A model generated the notes under the pieces. That model was not told the origin of the DNA. It worked only from the letters and a program-made list of their open reading frames with translations, and ran no database searches. The translations under genes were made by a program, and so were the position numbers. This document shows, piece after piece, positions 33,185-43,021 of a stretch of DNA of 64,000 bases. This stretch comes from Marinoscillum sp. MHG1-6 (GTDB lineage: Bacteria > Bacteroidota > Bacteroidia > Cytophagales > Cyclobacteriaceae): NCBI RefSeq assembly GCF_024714475.1, contig NZ_JAMZMI010000004.1, forward strand, positions 1-64,000, read 5' to 3'. Within the stretch, counting starts at the first letter, position 1; each line of letters starts with the position of its first letter.

Positions 33185-34714
33185 ATGGAAACATTTCGAT
33201 ACGGAGAAGATCATTTGACAGCAGATGTGGCCCTGGCCATTGCAGAGGGTTCCGTAAAGGGAATACTCTCGTCTGAGGTAAGAGAACGCATTTGTCAAAG
33301 CGCTCGTATCGTTTCATATATTGCCAATAGTGATGAAGCCATTTACGGCATCAATACAGGGTTTGGACCACTGTGTACTACCAGAATATCACCGGAAGAA
33401 ACGATTAGACTTCAGGAAAACATCCTCATGAGTCATGCGGTGGGTGTTGGAGAGCCTATTTCTGAAACACTTTCCCGATTGATGATGATACTGAAAGTTC
33501 AGTCACTGGCACAGGGCTATTCCGGAGTTCAGGAGGGTACTTTGGATCGAATAATATGGTTTTTGGATCAGGAATTGACCCCGGTAGTTCCATCTCAGGG
33601 ATCCGTAGGGGCATCGGGTGATTTGGCTCCTTTGGCACATCTCTTTCTACCCTTGATTGGTCAGGGGAAAGTTTATTATGGTGGCCAGGAGCGCTTTACC
33701 AGTGAGGTCTATCAAGAGCTCGGAACAGCTCCAATCCAACTCGCCCCTAAAGAAGGACTTGCATTAATTAACGGAACACAATTCATTGCAGCACATGCAG
33801 TTATGACTGTTCATCGAATGCGAAATCTAATCGATTCGGCCAATATTATCGGAGCCATGATGCTAGAGGCTTTACTTGCTTCCGTCAAGCCCTTTAGCCC
33901 TGAATTGCACGCGCTACGACCATATAAAGGGAATCAGGAAGTTGCCAGCACCATCAGAAGTCTCCTTGCAGGTAGTCAAGTAATCAAGTCGCACGAGTAT
34001 TGCGATCGGGTTCAGGATCCCTATTCTCTTCGATGTATCCCCCAAGTACATGGTGCTTCCCTCAATGCATGGTACCATCTAAAGGAATTACTGGAAGTAG
34101 AATTGAATTCTGTTACTGATAACCCTATCATATTTGATGAGGAGCACACGGTCAGCGGAGGAAATTTCCATGGGCAACCACTGGCATTGACACTGGATTA
34201 TGCCTGCATGGCCTGTTCGGAGATTGGCAATATCTCAGATCGACGTATTTATCTCTCTTTGGAAGGAAACACGCCTCATGTGCCAAAGCTTTTACTTTCC
34301 AAAACCGGTACTAATTCGGGCTTTATGATTCCTCAGTATACCTCTGCTGCACTTGTGAGCGAGAATAAGGGTTTATGTTTCCCTTCCAGTGTAGACAGTA
34401 TTCCTACCTCTTTAGGTCAGGAAGATCATGTAAGTATGGGATCAATTAGTAGTAGAAAGGTGCTTAAGGTCATTGAGAATGCTGAAAAAGTGCTGGCTAT
34501 AGAATATTTATGTGCCGCTCAGGCCCTGGATTATCATCGTCCTTTAAAAAGCAGTCCACCAATAGCGGCCATTCACAGACTCATTCGGCTTGAGGTTCCA
34601 CACATTGAGGTGGATCAATTACTACAGGGCTTTATAGAAAGGGCTATCAAACTGGTTCATAGTGGAGCCTTACCTCGGATTGCATTCAACAAACTCAATC
34701 AAATGGTCTCCTGA
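33185..34714 (+). CDS. hutH: Histidine ammonia-lyase
   Basis: A 509-residue enzyme converting L-histidine to urocanate and ammonia, first step of the hut pathway. The MIO prosthetic group forms from A143-S144-G145 in SVGASGDLAPLAHL; Y53 lies in AIYGINTGFG, and the downstream QDPYSLRCIPQVHG motif and NPIIFDEEHTVSGGNFHGQ are as in the family. Length is normal. It is the first gene of hutHIUG; its stop is directly followed by the ATG of hutI with no gap, so translation is coupled. Confidence 0.97.
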   Translation: METFRYGEDHLTADVALAIAEGSVKGILSSEVRERICQSARIVSYIANSDEAIYGINTGFGPLCTTRISPEETIRLQENILMSHAVGVGEPISETLSRLMMILKVQSLAQGYSGVQEGTLDRIIWFLDQELTPVVPSQGSVGASGDLAPLAHLFLPLIGQGKVYYGGQERFTSEVYQELGTAPIQLAPKEGLALINGTQFIAAHAVMTVHRMRNLIDSANIIGAMMLEALLASVKPFSPELHALRPYKGNQEVASTIRSLLAGSQVIKSHEYCDRVQDPYSLRCIPQVHGASLNAWYHLKELLEVELNSVTDNPIIFDEEHTVSGGNFHGQPLALTLDYACMACSEIGNISDRRIYLSLEGNTPHVPKLLLSKTGTNSGFMIPQYTSAALVSENKGLCFPSSVDSIPTSLGQEDHVSMGSISSRKVLKVIENAEKVLAIEYLCAAQALDYHRPLKSSPPIAAIHRLIRLEVPHIEVDQLLQGFIERAIKLVHSGALPRIAFNKLNQMVS

Positions 34715-35950
34715 ATGGAACAAAACGTGCTCATCGGCCCATTGCAACAATTGGTAACTATGAATGGCTTACCCCCGCGTGGTCCTATGTCCGATTCAGA
34801 TTTGGAAGTCATTGAAAATGCCGGAATCCTTATTCAGGGTAACATTATCAAGAAAATTGATTCCTTTGAAAAGTTAAGGTCAGGGGCTTCAGAAATTGAG
34901 CAAATTGATGGAGTTCATGTGGCAATACCTGGACTCATTGATGCGCACACGCATATTTGTTTCGCAGGATCCAGAGCACAGGACTATGCCATGAGAAACG
35001 CCGGATTAAGCTACCTGGAGATTGCCAGGGCTGGCGGTGGTATTTGGGATACAGTGCAGGTTACCCGACAAGCCAGTCAACATGAACTCACCTCCCTGAC
35101 CATCGAAAGAGCTCGAAAGATGTTTGTCAAGGGAGTTACTACAATAGAAGTTAAAAGTGGTTATGGACTGACCATAGAGCATGAGCTGAAAATGCTACGA
35201 GCAATAAGGGAAGCCAATAAGCATTCAAGAGCGGACCTTATCCCTACCTGCCTGGCCGCCCATATTTGTCCAAAGGATTTTGCCGGAACTCTTGCTGAGT
35301 ACCTTGATTATTTGGCTGAAGTACTCCTGCCCATTCTCAAGGAAGAATCTCTCACGCGTCGTATTGATGCCTTTATTGAAGACGGAGCCTTCTCACCGGC
35401 GTTGGTAACCGCCTTTTTCCAAAAAGCTATTGCAATGGGTTTTGAACTTACCGTTCATGCCGATCAATTCCATACCGGTGGCAGTTCCGTTGCCATTCAA
35501 TTAAAGGCCCGAAGTGCCGATCATCTGGAAGCCTCCGGAGACGATGAAATCGTCGCCTTAGCCAATAGTGATGTCATTGCTACCGCCCTTCCGGGTGCTT
35601 CCATAGGTTTAGGGTGTGATTTTGCACCGGCTCGGAAAATACTGGATCTGGGAGGAAAGCTGGCTATTGCCTCCGATTGGAACCCGGGGTCTGCACCAAT
35701 GGGTGACTTATTGTGTCAGGCGAGCATATTAGGCTCGTTTCAAAAGCTGACCAACGCTGAGGTACTTGCGGGGATTACCTATAGAGCCGCAGAGGCATTA
35801 GGATTAGAAGACCGGGGGAAGGTTTCGCCGGGAAATGTTGCTGACCTATGCCTTTTCCCAACGAAAGACTATCGGGAAATACTTTACCACCAGGGAATGC
35901 TACACCCGGATATTGTTTTTAAAAGTGGTCAAATGGTAACGATGCGATGA
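34715..35950 (+). CDS. hutI: Imidazolonepropionase
   Basis: A 411-residue amidohydrolase-superfamily enzyme converting imidazolonepropionate to N-formimidoyl-glutamate, third step of histidine degradation. The metal site HxH is in IDAHTHICF, further ligands in VHADQFHTGG and SDWNPGS; EVKSGYGLT is characteristic. The gene begins at the base after the hutH stop and its last bases overlap the hutU start (ATGA, 35947-35950). Confidence 0.95.
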   Translation: MEQNVLIGPLQQLVTMNGLPPRGPMSDSDLEVIENAGILIQGNIIKKIDSFEKLRSGASEIEQIDGVHVAIPGLIDAHTHICFAGSRAQDYAMRNAGLSYLEIARAGGGIWDTVQVTRQASQHELTSLTIERARKMFVKGVTTIEVKSGYGLTIEHELKMLRAIREANKHSRADLIPTCLAAHICPKDFAGTLAEYLDYLAEVLLPILKEESLTRRIDAFIEDGAFSPALVTAFFQKAIAMGFELTVHADQFHTGGSSVAIQLKARSADHLEASGDDEIVALANSDVIATALPGASIGLGCDFAPARKILDLGGKLAIASDWNPGSAPMGDLLCQASILGSFQKLTNAEVLAGITYRAAEALGLEDRGKVSPGNVADLCLFPTKDYREILYHQGMLHPDIVFKSGQMVTMR

Positions 35951-37947
35951 ATTTTAAAGAAGCCATAGCACAAGGTATACCCTCAAAATTGCCAGATCCT
36001 CAGTCATTAGATTCTTCTGTGAGCCATGCTCCCAAAAGAAAAGACATTCTGAATGCTGATGAAAGGAAGCTTGCGATCAGAAATGCTTTGAGGTACTTCC
36101 CGAAGGACTGGCATAAAGAGTTGGCACAGGAGTTTCTGAAAGAGCTCGATCTCTATGGTCGCATTTATATGAATCGGTTCCGTCCCTCATACAGGATGTA
36201 TGCAAGGTCCATTGAAGAATATCCGGCAAGGACCAAAAAAGCAGCGGCCATCATGCTCATGATCCAAAATAACCTGGACCCTGCAGTGGCCCAACACCCA
36301 CATGAACTGATTACCTATGGAGGTAATGGAGCTGTCTTTCAAAATTGGGCGCAATACCTGCTTACCATGAAATACCTCTCCCAGATGACTGAAGAGCAAA
36401 CCCTGCATATGTATTCCGGACATCCTATGGGGCTCTTCCCTTCCACTCCATCAGCTCCCAGAGTGGTGGTCACGAATGGCATGATGATTCCAAACTATTC
36501 CTCGCCAGATGATTGGGAAAAATATAATGCCCTGGGCGTAACGCAATACGGTCAGATGACGGCAGGTTCGTACATGTACATTGGTCCCCAGGGAATCGTT
36601 CATGGCACCACCATCACCATTATGAATGCTTTCAGAAAGGTACTTATGCCTCAGGATACACCTCAAGGAAAAGTCTTCCTTACCTCAGGTTTAGGTGGAA
36701 TGAGTGGCGCTCAGCCCAAGGCAGGAAATATTGTGGGTTGTATTACGGTCTGTGCCGAGGTTAATCCAGCTGCGGCTCATAAACGTCTTGAACAAGGCTG
36801 GGTGGACGAATTAATTAACTCGCTGGATCAATTATCAAAGAGAGTATTAGAGGCCAGAAACAACAACGAGACGGTTTCTCTTGCCTTCCTTGGAAATGTG
36901 GTGGATGTCTGGGAGTATTTCTTTGAAAAGGGTATAAAAGTGGAATTAGGATCGGATCAAACCTCACTTCATAATCCATGGTCCGGGGGCTACTATCCTG
37001 TAGGATTAACTTTCGAAGAATCACAAAAGCTGATCAGTGATAATCCTGCTCTTTTTGCAGAATTTGTGCAAAAAAGTCTCGTAAGGCATGTAGAGGCTAT
37101 TAATAAACATGCCGCTCAGGGAACATACTTCTTTGACTATGGCAACGCCTTTCTTTTGGAGGCTTCTCGTGCAGGAGCAGATGTTCTGGCTGCAAATGGA
37201 GTGGACTTTAAATATCCGTCCTACGTTCAGGACATTATGGGACCCAATTGCTTTGATTATGGGTTTGGGCCGTTTAGGTGGGTTTGTACCTCGGGCAGCG
37301 ATGATGATCTGGTGAGAACAGACCAGTTGGCTAAAGAAGTCCTTGTTAGACTTAAAAAATCAGCCCCTCAGGAAATCCATCAACAAATGGAAGATAACAT
37401 AGATTGGATTGATGCAGCCCGCGAGAACCGTTTAGTAGTAGGATCAAAGGCTCGAATCCTTTATGCTGATGCCGAAGGTCGGATTGAAATTGCAAAAGCC
37501 TTTAATAAGGCGATTCGGGATGGTCACATCACTCAACCTGTAGTCCTGGGACGAGATCATCATGATGTTTCAGGTACCGATAGTCCATACCGTGAAACCA
37601 GTAATATCTACGACGGCAGTCGTTTCACAGCGGATATGTCTATTCATAATGTAATTGGGGATAGTTTTCGGGGTGCTACCTGGGTGTCCATTCATAATGG
37701 TGGTGGTGTCGGCTGGGGTGAAGTGATCAATGGTGGTTTTGGAATGCTTTTAGATGGCACAAAAGAGACGGATGAAAAGGTACAAAACATGCTGTTCTAT
37801 GATGTGAATAATGGAATTGCCAGAAGAAGTTGGGCCCGTAACAAAGGAGCAAGATTAACGATGGAGAGAGAGCTCTCGAGAAGTCCCAATCTCATCGTTA
37901 CACTTCCTAATGAAGTAGAGGATGAAATAATTCAAAACCTTATTTGA
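35947..37947 (+). CDS. hutU: Urocanate hydratase
   Basis: A 666-residue NAD-dependent urocanase converting urocanate to imidazolonepropionate. It is about 100 residues longer than the common 555-residue bacterial form, with length and N-terminal extension resembling the eukaryotic UROC1 branch. NAD-binding and active-site segments are visible: TYGGNGAVFQNW, YIGPQGIVHGTT, SGLGGMSGAQPKA, GGVGWGEVINGGFG. Its order in the operon (third) places it out of pathway order but in a typical hut arrangement. Its stop overlaps an upstream TTG option of hutG. Confidence 0.95.
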   Translation: MNFKEAIAQGIPSKLPDPQSLDSSVSHAPKRKDILNADERKLAIRNALRYFPKDWHKELAQEFLKELDLYGRIYMNRFRPSYRMYARSIEEYPARTKKAAAIMLMIQNNLDPAVAQHPHELITYGGNGAVFQNWAQYLLTMKYLSQMTEEQTLHMYSGHPMGLFPSTPSAPRVVVTNGMMIPNYSSPDDWEKYNALGVTQYGQMTAGSYMYIGPQGIVHGTTITIMNAFRKVLMPQDTPQGKVFLTSGLGGMSGAQPKAGNIVGCITVCAEVNPAAAHKRLEQGWVDELINSLDQLSKRVLEARNNNETVSLAFLGNVVDVWEYFFEKGIKVELGSDQTSLHNPWSGGYYPVGLTFEESQKLISDNPALFAEFVQKSLVRHVEAINKHAAQGTYFFDYGNAFLLEASRAGADVLAANGVDFKYPSYVQDIMGPNCFDYGFGPFRWVCTSGSDDDLVRTDQLAKEVLVRLKKSAPQEIHQQMEDNIDWIDAARENRLVVGSKARILYADAEGRIEIAKAFNKAIRDGHITQPVVLGRDHHDVSGTDSPYRETSNIYDGSRFTADMSIHNVIGDSFRGATWVSIHNGGGVGWGEVINGGFGMLLDGTKETDEKVQNMLFYDVNNGIARRSWARNKGARLTMERELSRSPNLIVTLPNEVEDEIIQNLI

Positions 37948-37949
37948 TT

Positions 37950-38888
37950 ATGACCCTTTATAAACGCGCTAACTTGAAATTATGGAATGGTCGTTCTTCC
38001 GGAAAGGAATTGTACTGGCATGAAATTGTCGAGGCCTTTAACCCGGAAAAGGCGTTCAAAGTTGATAACAGGACCATTGTATTTCTGGGATACCAATGTG
38101 ATGAAGGTGTTAGAAGGAACCAGGGCCGTCCCGGAACAAAAAAAGGTCCCAATGCTATTAGGCTTCAACTTGGAGGTCTCTCAAATCATTTTAAGGTAAA
38201 TACTAACCTCCTGGATGCCGGTGATATTATTGTCGATGATGAAGATATGGAAGCCGGCCATGAAATGGTTAGTCAAAAGGTGAAGGACTTATTAGACATT
38301 GGCGCTTTTCCAATCCTTTTTGGTGGTGGGCATGATTTGGCTTATGCTCACTTTTCAGGACTAAGGAGGCATATTGGTGACAGTTCCTCGATCGGCATTG
38401 TAAACCTGGACGCCCATTTCGACTTAAGAAAACCAGACAGTCGAAGTACCTCCGGAACGCCATTTTATGAAATACTTTCTGAAGACACTTTGGCTAATTA
38501 TTTATGTCTGGGCATCCAAAAAGCGGCCAATAACGCTGAATTATTCGAAGCGGCCCATCAATTCGGAGTACATTACCTGAATATGTATCAATACCAGCTA
38601 GCCAACTGGTATCACATCACCGCAGAGCTTAGCTCATTTATCGATTCTGTTGATCATATCTATTTAACTATCGATTTGGATGGATTTGCCAGTGCATATG
38701 CTCCCGGAGTAAGCGCCCCCTCTCCCATGGGTTTTGATCCGCATCTCGCTTATAAGACGATTCAAACTGTACGCAGTTCTGGTAAGCTTCGTTCGGCGGA
38801 CATCGTTGAGCTCAATCCTAAATATGATATTGATAACAGTACAGCCAGGTTGGCCGCCCGAATGGTACACGCTTTGGCTGAAGGCTGA
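37950..38888 (+). CDS. hutG: Formimidoylglutamase (arginase/agmatinase family)
   Basis: A 312-residue ureohydrolase-fold enzyme converting N-formimidoyl-L-glutamate to glutamate and formamide, the last step. Mn-binding motifs: GGGHDLAYAH, NLDAHFDLR and TIDLDGF. Start taken at the ATG 37950; the in-frame TTG at 37944 would overlap the hutU stop. It completes a one-operon route from histidine to glutamate. The convergent histidine kinase gene ends 29 bp away; no terminator was found between them. Confidence 0.93.
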   Translation: MTLYKRANLKLWNGRSSGKELYWHEIVEAFNPEKAFKVDNRTIVFLGYQCDEGVRRNQGRPGTKKGPNAIRLQLGGLSNHFKVNTNLLDAGDIIVDDEDMEAGHEMVSQKVKDLLDIGAFPILFGGGHDLAYAHFSGLRRHIGDSSSIGIVNLDAHFDLRKPDSRSTSGTPFYEILSEDTLANYLCLGIQKAANNAELFEAAHQFGVHYLNMYQYQLANWYHITAELSSFIDSVDHIYLTIDLDGFASAYAPGVSAPSPMGFDPHLAYKTIQTVRSSGKLRSADIVELNPKYDIDNSTARLAARMVHALAEG

Positions 38889-38917
38889 TTAAATATCAGG
38901 ACCAAGAACAAACAGGA

Positions 38918-41068
38918 TTACTGTAGTTCACTCTCCAGTTTTAATGAAATTGTACAAAGGGTACCTGTCCCTGGTTTAGATTCGAATTGAATCTCGCCTT
39001 TCAATTCTCTGATAATGTTATAAGTGAGAAAGAGACCTAGCCCTACTCCTTTTCCGGGCTCCTTAGTCGAGAAGAAAGGATCCATAATATTATCCAGATG
39101 TTCTGACGGTATACCCACCCCACTATCACTGATTTCAATATTTACAAAGCCATTATCGTGATATGTGTGAATACCGATCTTACCCTGATCTTCGATTGAC
39201 TGGAAAGCATTCATCAGGATATTTAAAAATGCCTGGTGCAGCATCCCCTCATTACCCTTTACAATAACCCGATCGGAGCAATATTCTTTTTCAATTTCCA
39301 CCTTTGGTCGAAGATCATGGGACATCATAAGAAGACATCCGTCCAATATCGTATGGACGTCACAATACTCATCCAATGAATTGCTCTTTCTACTAAACCT
39401 ACCTATTGTTTTCACAATGCTGGAAGCCCTTTGGGCGCCAATTTTAATATTCCTGATGGCCAACTCCTGTTCAGTATTCAATTTGCCCTCTAGTGCCTGT
39501 TCCAGTACGGTCACACCTCCAATAATGAAGTTAAGCGGGTTGTTGATTTCATGTCCAACTCCAGCCGATATCACTCCAAGAGAAGCCATTTTTCTGGATT
39601 GAACCAGTTCGTCCTGAGCCGACTTGAGCTCCTGGAGAGCTTCACTCAGCTCCTTGTTTCGACTAAGAAGTGCCTTGTTCGACTGATCCAGCTCTTTGGT
39701 CCGTTGCTCCACAAGATCTTCAAGTTTAAGGCTATACCCTTCTAGGGTTTCCTCATATTTTTTAATTGCAGTAATGTCCTGAAACAAAGCACAAAATCCT
39801 ATTACATGGTCCGCCTCATAAATGGGCAAATAATTGAAAACAAAATGTTTATCGTCATTTTGTATCTCTACTCTTTCAGTCGATTTCAATTGCTTGCCCA
39901 GCAATATTTGTGATCTCAGGTTCTCCTTATGTAGGTTGAGTTTATCGGGTATCATCATATTCAATACTGGCGGATTGCCCTGTATAAAGGTGATGAGCTT
40001 ATTAAAGGATTTGTTCCATTCCTGAAGCCTTAAGTTGATATCGAAAATAGCTATTGGGTTTTCACTCACCTTAAAAATGGATTCAATATTCGCTCTACTG
40101 CGTTTCTGCTGTTTTTCTGATCTGTTGAGCGCATAAAACGTAATACCAACCAGGAAAATAGTTATGATGAAGCAGGTTGAGAGCAATAATCGAAGTTCAA
40201 ACATCGATGAAGCAAGGTCATCTACGTATGATATGCGTAGTTGGAAATTTCTATCTCCAAAGGTCACCTTCCCTGCATGCTGATTATGAAAGTCCTGAGT
40301 GTCTTCCCCGTAAATAAGCGTACCCCGCTCATCCAGAAGCGAGACTTCGACGGTCTCGGAGAATTTCAGCCGATCAACCGCTGATTGAATGAGCTCATTG
40401 GTGAGATAGACTCCTTCCACTAAACCCGCCAACTCCCCCGTTTCACTAAATACCGGGACGAATACCAGCACTGCTTTGTGTGGATCTTGCTTTTGAATAA
40501 GACCAATGACATCCGATACAGCGGCCTCACCTGTTTCAATGGCCTTATTAATTGTGTTTTCGCGAATTTTGTTGGATGACCCTGGATCAAACCCCAGCGC
40601 AGAGACGTTAGGTTCAAATGGTGTTAGGTAGGCTACGGGGTAATAAACAGCTCTATCTTCAGCCCTAATTCTTTCCCCATTCTTGAGACTAAATATTTCA
40701 AAATCCTCAAATCCCAGACTTTGAATGGCTAATTCAAAGGAGTCTCTCTCATCAAAAGTTATCCTGGGCACCCATTCCAAGGCCTGTATACTTTCAATCT
40801 CAGAAACATAATATTCAGTAAATCTTGAGAATTGATGATAATTGAGCATTCCATTGGCCATGTAGTTGGCTCGAAGCGCATAAAGTGAATTGATATTGAT
40901 ATCTATTTCTCTCTGAAGGCTGATTGAAACAGCGTTATATATGCCTGAATAAATCTGTGCCTTTTTTAGAGAATTGGTTTTTTGGAGAGATAGATAGAGC
41001 GCCAGGGAAATTGAGAAACCCAGAATAAATATGATTCCCGAAATAAGGTATTTTCTAGTACGAAGCAT
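38918..41068 (-). CDS. CHASE-domain sensor histidine kinase
   Basis: A 716-residue membrane kinase. TM1 about 8-28; extracytoplasmic CHASE domain about 60-260 ([15 protein letters not shown]); TM2 about 280-302; PAS domain about 320-430; long coiled coil (about 430-490, [19 protein letters not shown]); HisKA of the [13 protein letters not shown] type; HATPase_c ([25 protein letters not shown]). CHASE domains sense small ligands outside the cell. No response regulator is adjacent. The upstream region carries a TATTTTTG element and a TGTACA-based repeat. Confidence 0.92.
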   Translation of the reverse strand: MLRTRKYLISGIIFILGFSISLALYLSLQKTNSLKKAQIYSGIYNAVSISLQREIDININSLYALRANYMANGMLNYHQFSRFTEYYVSEIESIQALEWVPRITFDERDSFELAIQSLGFEDFEIFSLKNGERIRAEDRAVYYPVAYLTPFEPNVSALGFDPGSSNKIRENTINKAIETGEAAVSDVIGLIQKQDPHKAVLVFVPVFSETGELAGLVEGVYLTNELIQSAVDRLKFSETVEVSLLDERGTLIYGEDTQDFHNQHAGKVTFGDRNFQLRISYVDDLASSMFELRLLLSTCFIITIFLVGITFYALNRSEKQQKRSRANIESIFKVSENPIAIFDINLRLQEWNKSFNKLITFIQGNPPVLNMMIPDKLNLHKENLRSQILLGKQLKSTERVEIQNDDKHFVFNYLPIYEADHVIGFCALFQDITAIKKYEETLEGYSLKLEDLVEQRTKELDQSNKALLSRNKELSEALQELKSAQDELVQSRKMASLGVISAGVGHEINNPLNFIIGGVTVLEQALEGKLNTEQELAIRNIKIGAQRASSIVKTIGRFSRKSNSLDEYCDVHTILDGCLLMMSHDLRPKVEIEKEYCSDRVIVKGNEGMLHQAFLNILMNAFQSIEDQGKIGIHTYHDNGFVNIEISDSGVGIPSEHLDNIMDPFFSTKEPGKGVGLGLFLTYNIIRELKGEIQFESKPGTGTLCTISLKLESELQ

Positions 41069-41100
41069 TTAATTCAATCCCCAAACTGAGTAAATCTTTA

Positions 41101-41108
41101 CAAAAATA
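41101..41108 (-). promoter_or_regulatory. Candidate -7 element TATTTTTG for the CHASE kinase gene
   Basis: Exact TAnnTTTG on the minus strand, 32 bp before the ATG. The -33 position falls within the TGTACA repeat at 41122-41134 instead of a TTG. Confidence 0.5.
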
Positions 41109-41121
41109 CGGAGATTAATGC

Positions 41122-41134
41122 TGTACATTGTACA
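41122..41134. promoter_or_regulatory. TGTACA-T-TGTACA repeat, candidate operator
   Basis: Two copies of the self-complementary hexamer TGTACA separated by one base, covering the expected -33 position of the CHASE kinase promoter. The remaining gap to 41350 holds nothing recognisable. Confidence 0.45.
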
Positions 41135-41350
41135 CTTCTTGGCATCATTAGATGGAATCGGTGTTTTAGCCTACGAAGGGGTTAAATTTCCTGATGAAAG
41201 GAAACTATTGTAGATGACCGGAATCCTACAGGTTGTCTTTACGGGAAAGGTCAATGTTTATAGAAAAAATTCTTAGTTTGATGTCCGATCTTCTGTTGGC
41301 CATACGTCATAAGGACAGATATAATTTCAAACTCTAAAAAGAAAATAACA

Positions 41351-41695
41351 ATGGAAAAGTTTATGCTTATTTTTCATGGAGGTGCTTATGATGGATTAAG
41401 CCCTGAAGAAATGCAACAAAGAATGGGTCTTTGGTTTACCTGGATTGAAAAACTGAACAAAACACAACAATATGTCACAGGTGAGCCTTTGCTCCCGGGA
41501 GGAAGGGATGTCAAAGGTCCTAACGGACAAGCCGTAACAGATGGCCCCTATACTGAAGGCAGTGAAATTGTTGGAGGGTTTTTCCTGATTAAGGCCAAAG
41601 ACTATGATGAAGCTGTCACCATTTCAAAAGACTATCCCGACTTTGATATGGGCGGTTACGTTCAGGTAAGGCAGGTAATGAAAATGGATATGTAA
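41351..41695 (+). CDS. YCII-related (DGPF) protein, partner of ECF42 sigma factor
   Basis: A 114-residue YCII/DGPF-fold protein (ferredoxin-like dimer). The diagnostic segment is TDGPYTEGSEIVGGFFLI; it starts MEKFMLIFHGG. Genes of this family lie next to ECF42 sigma factors in many bacteria and are the targets of their sigma. It sits 7 bp before the sigma factor gene, so the two form one unit. Biochemical role unknown. Confidence 0.9.
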   Translation: MEKFMLIFHGGAYDGLSPEEMQQRMGLWFTWIEKLNKTQQYVTGEPLLPGGRDVKGPNGQAVTDGPYTEGSEIVGGFFLIKAKDYDEAVTISKDYPDFDMGGYVQVRQVMKMDM

Positions 41696-41702
41696 TTCCC
41701 GA

Positions 41703-42962
41703 ATGGGAGAAAATAAGGACATTCATTCATTGGTGGACCATCTTTTTCGGCATGAGTCGGGGAAGATGGTAGCCACACTTACCCGGGTTATGGGATTGAA
41801 TAATCTGGAAGCGATCCAGGATATAGTGCAGGACACTCTTGTAACTGCTTTGAACACCTGGAGAAATGGACAGTTGCCGGATAACCCTGCCGCATGGTTG
41901 TATCGGGTTGCCCGAAATCGAGCCATTGATCTGATTCGAAGGGGTCAAAGGTTCAAGGAAATTGCACCTGAATACGCCTATACCCTCCAGTCGGATTTTG
42001 CCCTTTCATCGGCTTTCCATCACGTATTTCTGGAATCGGAAATTACGGATAGCCAATTAAGGATGATTTTCGCATGTTGCCACCCCAGCATTCCCATGGA
42101 ATCTCAGGTAGCACTTACATTAAAGACTCTTGGCGGACTTAGCACCTCTGAAATAGCTCATGCTTTTCTGACAAATGAAGAAACCATCAATAAAAGAATT
42201 TATCGAGCCAAAGAAAAATTTCGAAATCAGGACGTTCACCTTCATATCCCACAGGGAGAAGAACTATCTGATCGGTTAGATTCAGTACTGAAATCCATCT
42301 ATCTTCTTTTTAGTGAAGGATACCATTCTTCCCACCCCAGTCATGTGATTCGGGAAGATCTCTGTCATGAAGCTATGCGTCTTTGTCTGCTGTTAGCTGA
42401 GCACCCGCAAACCAATTTACCCAGAACCTATGCGCTGATGTCGCTCATGTGTTTTCAAGCCTCCAGACTAAGTGCTCGGTTAGATGATAATGGACATATT
42501 GTACTTATGAAATATCAGGATCGGGAACGGTGGTTTCGGCCTCTGATAGAAAAGGGGCATTATTTTCTTAGGCGTGCCTCAGAGCCATTTGAAGTCTCTA
42601 CCTATCACCTTGAAGCGATCATTGCATCAATTCATGCATCGGCTTCTTCTTTTGAAAGTACAGACTGGAAGTCCATTTATGGATTCTATGAGAAACTAAA
42701 CCTGTATCAACCGAATCCGGTGGTGGCGTTGAACAAAGCTATAGCAGCCGGCTATGCCTTAGGGTATGAAACTGCCTTACAAGAGATAAGTGCAATTGAT
42801 GGCCTCTACGGAAATCCTGTTTACCAGGTCTCCCTTGGTGAAATATACCATAAACTTGGGCAAATGGATCTGGCTAGAAAACATTATGAAATTGCATTGA
42901 ACATTACGGCCTCAGAAGCGGTAAGGCAATTGATTCAAAATAAACTGTCTGATCTCGGTTAA
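41703..42962 (+). CDS. ECF42-type RNA polymerase sigma factor with C-terminal extension
   Basis: A 419-residue extracytoplasmic-function sigma factor. Sigma2 region about 15-85 (NPAAWLYRVARNRAIDLIRR) and sigma4 about 115-175 (TLKTLGGLSTSEIAHAF), followed by a helical TPR-like extension of about 240 residues (YAEKLNLYQ-like units, NPVVALNKAIA). This size and the adjacent DGPF gene are the hallmarks of the ECF42 group, which lacks a classical anti-sigma factor; the extension is thought to control activity. No anti-sigma gene is adjacent. Confidence 0.92.
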   Translation: MGENKDIHSLVDHLFRHESGKMVATLTRVMGLNNLEAIQDIVQDTLVTALNTWRNGQLPDNPAAWLYRVARNRAIDLIRRGQRFKEIAPEYAYTLQSDFALSSAFHHVFLESEITDSQLRMIFACCHPSIPMESQVALTLKTLGGLSTSEIAHAFLTNEETINKRIYRAKEKFRNQDVHLHIPQGEELSDRLDSVLKSIYLLFSEGYHSSHPSHVIREDLCHEAMRLCLLLAEHPQTNLPRTYALMSLMCFQASRLSARLDDNGHIVLMKYQDRERWFRPLIEKGHYFLRRASEPFEVSTYHLEAIIASIHASASSFESTDWKSIYGFYEKLNLYQPNPVVALNKAIAAGYALGYETALQEISAIDGLYGNPVYQVSLGEIYHKLGQMDLARKHYEIALNITASEAVRQLIQNKLSDLG

Positions 42963-42968
42963 TAAAAA

Positions 42969-42993
42969 GGGGCCACGCAAAATGCGCAGCCCC
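42969..42993 (-). terminator. Rho-independent terminator
   Basis: Stem GGGGC-CA-CGCA / TGCG-CA-GCCCC with a 3-base loop. On the minus strand it is followed by CCTTTTTATT, so it terminates the GH16 gene that ends at 43022. It lies 6 bp after the sigma factor stop and could serve only weakly in the plus direction. Confidence 0.8.
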
Positions 42994-43021
42994 GGAATCA
43001 CTCACTTATATCAATCAGTAA

